Positions 57,831 to 64,000 of a stretch of 64,000 bases of DNA are shown here, piece by piece. The position numbers and the translations under genes are program-made. Positions within the stretch are counted from its first letter, which is position 1, and the number at the start of each line of letters is the position of its first letter. The notes beneath the pieces were generated by a model that saw only the letters and a list, made by a program, of their open reading frames with translations, had not been told where the DNA came from and made no database searches. The DNA comes from Eurosta solidaginis (taxonomy: Eukaryota; Arthropoda; Insecta; Diptera; Tephritidae). Location: NCBI RefSeq assembly GCF_040869045.1, contig NC_090321.1:27339426-27403425 (forward strand), read 5' to 3'.

Positions 57831-59154
57831 ATAGGTTATTATTCCGCTAATATAATAAAAAGCTCCCACATTTTTAATACGTACGCGCCAAAGCAAAAAC
57901 TTTTCATTAACCTTCCAGCACTGGCACTTCTCAGTTAGTCTGCAGTATATTTAAATGTTTTTGCGTGTTTTGTCAGCATTTTTTCTCTTGAACGATTTTT
58001 TCAATAGCTTCAGAACAGTTGCAAAAAATGCGTAACAAACTACGCACAATAGCCACTTGACCCATGTCCCTACGGTGACCCCCCTAACAACTGTTATTAT
58101 TCATTTCCTTTTGCTGCTTTTTTGTTTGTAAACAATTCATTAGCATTTATTGGTAGTTGATAGCCTTCTGTCCCACTGGGGCATCAGCCTTCAAGCCATT
58201 TACGCTACTACGCACACACATTCCAGTTTATATTCTTACATACACGCAACCTAGGATCTATACAAAACACCTTTGCATACCTGGGCCCCCCACTATGGCA
58301 TGTGCTAACAGCAATCGCTACTCAATCCCACTGTTCGCAACCATTCTTCTACATTACTCTTGCTTTAAAATTCTTTGCCACTTCTACTGCGATTGCGATT
58401 TTAGCCATATTTCTTTTGTTTTCACAATATGTTGGTTTGCTTACCAATTAATGCTGGTAAACACTGGTTATTCTTTTGTAAATTGCAAACAATTAATGTC
58501 TCGTCGACTACCAAACAGTTGTGGCTTGGTTTAGGTCTTTTTTTTGTAATTTTTTTTTTGTTGTGCCAATATTTGTTTCGATTTCAGGTGGTTTTCGATT
58601 GCAATTTTCTACTATTTCATTGAAATATTTATTTTGTTTGTAAATATGGCCTATTGGTTAGTTCAAAGTCCCACTGTGCAGGCAGCTGTATTCAAATGGA
58701 AAATAATTAAAATTGACTTTTGTAACCGAAAGATGTTTGGAATATGCACAAAGATTTAAATGTACTTCATACAGAGTACAGCTGCAAAATCTTACTTTCC
58801 GGTTTGAACAAAATATAAATATGTTTTTTCGAAAAGAAGAGATGAGATTTGATCACAAGAAATGACAGCAAACTGCAATATACTAAAGCAAAGATCGACA
58901 AATGCATGAATGATTTTTAAAGTACAAAGTTTCATAATTGCAATGTTTATAGTAAGTTCTAAAGCTCATGTGGGGTCCCTGCAGTGAAAAGCACTAGTTT
59001 CAAACTAGGGCAGAACTATCGAACTAAAAGACGGTACTAGTTCTAATTCTATATCACCGCAGGGAAAATGACGACATGACTTCCTACATCCTTGGATTGG
59101 AGTTTAAGTGTGCTCTGATTACCCCCACAAGAAAGGCCACCCCGCAAACCAGCT
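57831..59154. other. Gene-free stretch
   Basis: A 125-codon plus-strand frame at 58157-58534 is cysteine- and tyrosine-rich with no domain. Nothing recognised. Confidence 0.45.
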
Positions 59155-59330
59155 AGTATCAAAGGAGGTGTAATGAAAAGCTGGATGAGCTTTACGCTGA
59201 TATGATGATAGTGCAGCGCATACAATCTCAAAAGCTTTGCTTGCCAAATCCTATTATGCGAATGTACGAAGACGTTTCGATCAAAAAAGAATTTCAGTCG
59301 ACAACGCAATTAAGATGTGGTGGAAAGGAG
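59155..59330 (+). pseudogene. Highly diverged RTE-like C-terminal fragment
   Basis: The plus strand encodes RCNEKLDELYADMMIVQRIQ then SQKLCLPNPIMRMYED, which aligns block by block with RFNDELYELYADIYMVQRIK and TQRLRWLGHIMRIKDD of the copy at 3993-4503. About half the residues match. It is the oldest of the three C-terminal copies in the window. Confidence 0.65.
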
Positions 59331-59761
59331 AAATCCTGAGTTGCGAGGGGCACCGACCACAGTCAGCGCAGTCCTTATAAGGTGCTTAGTCGAATTATAC
59401 TTGGAATCCCACCGACAACCTGAAACCAAGAAATGTGTCACAACAATTACTCAGTGCTCAGTAGTATTCAGTTATATCATGAATTTAGGGATTTAAAACA
59501 TAGAATAATACGCCATCAACAAACAATCAAGAGTCAGTTTTGGTATTCCAAATATGCTGGTAACATTGACATTTGTCAACCCATCATCGTTCTATTAACA
59601 TCGACCAATAAATTGTACACCATTCACCACCCCATCATTTCAAGTGTGCACTAAAACTGAGCTCCATTTTTGGCACAGTTCACCGATTCCGCAGATAACT
59701 TTAATCGAATCACCAATCACCGCTTTCATACGTCGTTTTCGGCTTAAGCTTCGGATGTACA
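59331..59761. other. Gene-free stretch
   Basis: Nothing recognised. Confidence 0.5.
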
Positions 59762-59900
59762 GTTGTTGTTGTTGAAACCGCCAACACAAATCCGGAAGTT
59801 TTAGTGTTACAGACAAAGTAGTTCTTTGCCGGAAATGAATTTAAAACATACCTTCTGGTACTATCCCGGCTGTCTCAGTAACGATTCTGTTCTACCCCTA
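59762..59900 (-). mobile_element. Diverged family D end
   Basis: GTTGTTGTTG then AAGTTTTAGTGTTACAGAC, TTCTTTGCCGGAA, GGTACTATCCCGG and GTAACGATT keep the block order of the other family D ends. Weak but ordered similarity. Confidence 0.4.
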
Positions 59901-60109
59901 GAACGTTCATGTGCCTGGACTTAACTCAGCTCTTAGGGCAGGCTTGTCTTATCAGGGAATATACTAAGATTCATATAGAAGAAATTGCCGTAAAAGAACG
60001 CGAGAAGTTCGACACACTTTCCGTCCAATTATCTGTTAATTATCGGCGTTATATCGCCATAGATTTTATGTTGAGTCTTTTTCGGTATTCGCATCAAAAA
60101 ATCGACGAG

Positions 60110-60735
60110 TCGTTAGACTTCCGATAACAAGTCGATAACTTTTTAGTAACAAATCGATAAATTTTAGAACAAACATCGATAACTTTTTTATTAAATATTC
60201 ATACCTTTTCGATAAACTATCGATAGCTTTTAGATAACAAATCTATACCTTTTTTGAAAAATTCGGTAAATTCGATAAACTCGATTTTTTATTAAATATT
60301 TTATTATTTTATTTTATTATATATTATTTATTTATTATTTGCATAAAAAAATAACTACGATTCTGTTTAAATAAATCGAAAACAAAACAATAAATTTCCG
60401 ATAGCAAATCGATAACTTTTTAATAACAAATCAATAAATTTTAGAACAAAAATCGATAAATTTTTGATTAAATATTCATAACTTTTCGAAGAATTATCGA
60501 TAAATTTTGGTTAGCAAATCCATCTTAAAAAAAATCGATACATTTTTGATAGCACATCGATACATTTTCGATAACTATATTTCTATAAATAATCACTTTT
60601 CGAAAGCAAATCGAAATTTATTCAATGACAAGCCGATAGTTCGTCTCTAAAACTGGTAATCATAGTAATCGAAAACAAATTTATAACACTTCCATAACAT
60701 ATCGTTAGCTCATCTATATCTTATCGATGGTACCT
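60110..60735. repeat. CGATAA-rich array, ~22-bp degenerate units
   Basis: Units such as GTCGATAACTTTTTAGTAAC, ATCGATAAATTTTAGAAC and ATCGATAACTTTTTTATT repeat about every 22 bases. I count about 15 CGATA motifs on the plus strand between 60121 and 60640, plus TATCGATAG-type sites. It is the reverse of the 7.96-9.18 and 13.34-13.62 kb arrays. Confidence 0.8.
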
Positions 60736-60739
60736 ATTA

Positions 60740-60950
60740 CAAATCTTTTCTTTTCCATCCCTTCTCTTCCTTACTTTTCTTCGCTATTCCTCTCCTTACC
60801 TTGTCTTGCCGTTACAGAATAGTGACTACACTTACGCTTACATTCTGTATTATTACATACCAATACCACAAAAAATTCTACGCTTACACTTTTCACATTA
60901 CGCTCACATTCAGGATTCCTCCATACCGGGAGCACATCAAAAAATATTGG
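60740..60950 (-). repeat. Dispersed module F, reverse copy
   Basis: A pyrimidine run (TTTCTTTTCC type) followed by CTACACTTACGCTTACATTC, CATACCAATACCAC, TTCTACGCTTACACTTTTC and CCGGGAGCACATCAAAAAAT. Same order as 55645-55875. Confidence 0.6.
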
Positions 60951-62764
60951 TAAAAGCAGCTGGCCTTTTTTTCTTGATGGCCTGTGTGCTTACCATGCAT
61001 TCGATGGAGCCTGATTTTCTTTAATTTCACTTCTGCCGCCTAATTTCCATATTTGGACACTGCAATGGACCAAGTACAGCATACTCTCCTCTGTACAACT
61101 TACACTATCATGAGATAGATATCTGGCCGTTTTCAGAAGATTGTATAGAAATGTATTGGGAAAACTTCAAAAATAGTGCAATAGCGCGAGCCACATTACA
61201 GCCCTCAGCACTAAAGGTTCGTTTTTGATTGGCGCAGATCCGCTGTTCTACATGCAAAAAGTTGTAGCGCCAAAAAAAGTTTTGCTTGTTCGAAACACTG
61301 CAACTATTGACATGCAACCCCACAACAACCAAAAATAATGCACCTAAAGAATATCAAAAAAAAAAATAAAAATGTTCTATTCGTTACGCATTTCAAACGC
61401 ATGTTTTGCAACTTGCAACTGTGCAACATAAAAATACCGGCAGTCGATAACTGTCTGAAAGCTGCAATGATGCAAAGAACCTCTAATATAGATTCTTTCA
61501 TATTTTGCAATTTTCTTTACGCGCTTTTATGCGTGTGCAATGAGTTGCGCATAATGCGGCTTATGTCAGCGTTAAAACAACAAAGCAACGATTATTTATT
61601 TTTCTTAATTTTTTGTTTTCGTTCTTTCATAAAATTGCTGCTCTCATTGCTTGTTGGCTGCTTGCTTGCTGGGTATGAGCAGCATTTGCGCATGCGCAAT
61701 TTAAATTTGACACGCATCTCTGGATTTGCTTGTTTGCTCGGCTGCTTGTCATTTGTTTTTGTTTTTCTGTGTGCTGCGATTTCAAGTTGCTGCTCTTTTT
61801 GCTTTATGTGTAAGCATGTGGCATGTTACATATATGCAGCACATACATATTAAGAGCAATGTAAAGGACATTTCATTTGCACTTGCAAATCTGTTACGCA
61901 TTTCATGCAAGATATGTATTCACTTGTATGTATGTGTGAGCATATGCTGCGCACTTACTTAAGCCGATTTTCCTTTCAACAGCACATCCTTGTCTCAGAA
62001 AAAAACGCAGCTTCCCTACTTTGCTGTCACTTAGGCATTTTTTTATTTGTTTGTGTGCTCTGTTGCCTTGCATCTTCAATTTCCTTTTTCGTTACGGCTC
62101 AACGACAACTAAAAATGTCATTGTTTTGCATGTGTGCGTGTGTGTGCTTACTAGGTACATATTATGTTTTTGCTTGGCTTCACGCTTGCAGCAGGCCCCC
62201 GTGGCAAATCGCACATTCGTCACAAGCGATTTGTATGAGCCGCTTTTGATTTTGCGCGCTCAACTCGCCTCGCCTGCTTACTCGCTGTTTTTTTTTAATT
62301 GTTCGTAAAATGTGTGTCAATCTTGAAAATTTTATTTTATTGTATACGAAACTGAACTTTACAGTAGGGAGTATGTAAGTAGTACTAGTAGATAGAATAT
62401 TCTCTCCTGTACAAATGCGTTCGTGTGTGTGTGTGTGTAAGGATTTTAACAATTTATGCGTAACAAATTTCTTATGCATTTAACTGGTATGTTATTGTAA
62501 TTGCTCTTTTAAATATTTTTGTGTAATATTTAGTGATTAACAGCAATAAGATTTGCAGCTGGCCGTGAAAAAAGGTTGTTCAAATATTTTTAGTTGATTT
62601 AAAACTATCAGCCACGCTTTGCAGTCCGAGCAAGAGGCCAATAATTAGGTCAGAAATTATACTGCAGAAAATCTTTTCATGGTTATAATAAAAAATGTGT
62701 TCTGAAACAAGCAATAATTTATAGATATAATTGGTTTTAATCTATCTGGTGTTTTTTTTTGTGA
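60951..62764. other. Gene-free stretch holding the longest start-to-stop frame
   Basis: The plus-strand frame 61338-61853 (171 codons) is the longest non-repeat frame. It is rich in Cys, Phe and Leu, has two hydrophobic stretches in its second half, and overlaps another frame (61726-61962) of the same character. No domain is recognised and this composition is normal for T-rich DNA, so I do not call it a gene. A (GT)n run lies near 62425-62440. Confidence 0.4.
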
Positions 62765-63025
62765 GGAGCGTTCAAATATGTTCCATAAATTCACTCGGCG
62801 AGACTGCCTTAGTCTGCCATATAGTACATACATAAATGTATGTCACGAGAACCTCCGCAGAAATTTCAGGCCGAGCTTCTCTTCCAACTTGCGTCGTGCT
62901 CCTTTGAATTTTTCCTACAAATTGGCGGTACGGGGCCTACATGTTTTATGCCAACTCCGAACGGCATCCACAAGGCACACTAATTTTCTCTGAAAAGGTT
63001 TTCATGGAAGAAATACGGAGTATTA
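62765..63025. repeat. Dispersed repeat S, copy 2 (SINE-body-like)
   Basis: GGCCGAGCTTCTCTTCCAAC, GTCGTGCTCCTTTGAATTTT, CCTACAAATTGGCGGTAC, CTCCGAACGGCATCCACAAG and TTTTCATGGAAGAAATACGG, the better preserved of two copies (other at 47870-48125). It stops 12 bases before a family A element. The head with polymerase III boxes is missing. Confidence 0.55.
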
Positions 63026-63036
63026 ATTCTAATTGA

Positions 63037-64000
63037 AAACAAGTAAGGAAGGTTAAGTTCGGGTGTAACCGAACATTACATACTCAGTTGAGAGCTATGG
63101 TGAAAACATAAGGGAAAATAACAATGTAGGAAAATGAACCGAAGGTAACATTTGAATGTGTTTGTATGATATGTGTATCAAATGAAAGGTATTAAAGAGT
63201 ATTTTATGAGGGAGTGGGCCATAGTTCTATAGATGGACGCCATTTAGGGATGTCGCCATAAAGGTGGACCAGGGCTGACTCTAGAATTTGTTTGTACGAT
63301 ATGGGTATCATATTAAAGGTATTAATGAGGGTTCTAAAAGGGAGTGTTAGTAGTTGTATAGGAGATCGCCTTTTCGAGATATCGCCTTAAAGGTGGACCA
63401 GGGGTGACTCTAGAATGCGTTTGTACAATATGGGTATCAAACGAAAGGTGCTGATGAGTATTTTAAAAGGGAGTGGGCCTTAGTTCTATAGGTGCACGCC
63501 TTTTCGAGATATCGCTATAAAGGTGGACCAGGGGTGACTCTAGACTTTGTTTGTGCGATATGGGTATCAAATGAAAGGTGTTAGTGAGTCTTTTTAAAAG
63601 GGAGCGGGCCCTAGTTCTATAGGTGGTCGCCTTTTCGAGATATCACCATAAAGGTGGGCCAGGGGTGACTCTAGAATGTGTTTGTACGGTATGGGTATCA
63701 TATTAAAGGTATTAATGAGGGTTCTAAAAGGGAGTGTTAGTAGTTGTATAGGAGATCGCCTTTTCGAGATATCGCCTTAAAGGTGGACCAGGGGTGACTC
63801 TAGAATGCGTTTGTACAATATGGGTATCAAACGAAAGGTGCTGATGAGTATTTTAAAAGGGAGTGGGCCTTAGTTCTATAGGTGCACGCCTTTTCGAGAT
63901 ATCGCTATAAAGGTGGACCAGGGGTGACTCTAGACTTTGTTTGTGCGATATGGGTATCAAATGAGAGGTGTTAGTGAGTCTTTTTAAAAGGGAGCGGGCC
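63037..64000 (-). mobile_element. Family A element, cut by window edge, with minisatellite
   Basis: Right end AACAAGTAAGGAAGGTTAAG with an intact GTTCGGGTGTAACCGAAC hairpin (63057-63074), followed at once by minisatellite units that run off the end of the window. The rest of the element, including its GGAC tract and left hairpin, lies beyond 64000. Confidence 0.85.
63301..64000. repeat. Higher-order repeat, three-unit (390-bp) block, nearly two copies
   Basis: ATGGGTATCATATTAAAGG starts at 63301 and at 63691, 390 bases apart (3 x 130). The three variant units that follow (AGTGTTAGTAGTTGTATAGG; GAATGCGTTTGTACAATATG; GACTTTGTTTGTGCGATATG) repeat in the same order almost without change to the window end. 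Confidence 0.9.

Noticed and set aside
58157..58534. 125-codon plus-strand frame
   Set aside because: Unsupported by any domain or signal; composition like neighbouring chance frames.
61338..61853. 171-codon frame, longest non-repeat frame in the window
   Set aside because: Cys/Phe/Leu-rich composition expected from T-rich DNA, overlapping similar frames, no domain, no splice or promoter support.

Overview
The window looks like repeat-dense, AT-rich intergenic or intronic DNA from an acalyptrate fly. A tephritid (true fruit fly) is my best guess, made from repeat families recalled as typical of tephritid and Drosophila genomes; I could not search. There is no intact protein-coding gene, no rRNA, no convincing tRNA gene, no CRISPR array and no bacterial or plasmid feature. 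Almost all recognisable sequence is transposable-element debris. The one possible piece of a host gene is a 38-codon candidate terminal exon on the minus strand at 21084-21199, and it is weak.

The dominant component is a superfamily of non-autonomous elements that resemble dipteran mini-me/DINE-1 (Helentron-associated, HINE-like) elements. One end is a TATACTC...GAGTATA hairpin, followed by a GTCC tetranucleotide tract; the other end is a GTTCGG...CCGAAC hairpin next to ACTTGTT. Family A has eight copies (1-103, 16236-19197, 21536-22067, 24509-28014, 28104-29894, 49072-50394, 53335-53856, 63037-64000), and five of them carry arrays of a ~130-bp minisatellite. Family B has two copies (30508-31905, 36438-37523) with a ~300-bp internal repeat. 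Family C has one (38740-39707) with a ~154-bp internal repeat. Family G (32000-33280) has a similar end hairpin, a long (GTCCCA)n hexanucleotide and a ~125-bp tandem repeat.

A second composite family, D, has a (GTT)n or poly(T) tail on the plus strand and arrays of ~22-bp TTATCGAT-type units. It occurs around 7.8-9.3, 13.1-13.8, 54.4-55.5 and 59.8-60.9 kb, with array-only pieces at 22.8 and 52.1 kb. One copy contains a nested, self-complementary insertion with a tRNA-like segment.

Non-LTR retrotransposon relics are scattered and broken: six RTE-like pieces (1.2, 4.0, 35, 38, 40.5, 59.2 kb) and six pieces ending in or near an RNase H / zinc-knuckle C-terminus (R1-, BS-, Jockey/LOA-like at 0.7, 5.0, 7.3, 10.6, 41.0 and 44.5-45.5 kb). 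A decayed piggyBac-like DNA transposon with a perfect 15-bp terminal inverted repeat and TTAA flanks lies at 10334-12021 and contains one of those retrotransposon pieces. A ~1-kb element with ~350-bp inverted arms lies at 42296-43320.

Nothing here forms a working gene set. The biology on view is transposon nesting, minisatellite birth and higher-order amplification inside mobile elements, and repeated placement of CGATA-type motifs. The most checkable new ideas are structurally conserved but sequence-divergent end hairpins, higher-order repeats of 512 and 390 bp, and possible BEAF-32/DREF-like site loading by several unrelated families.
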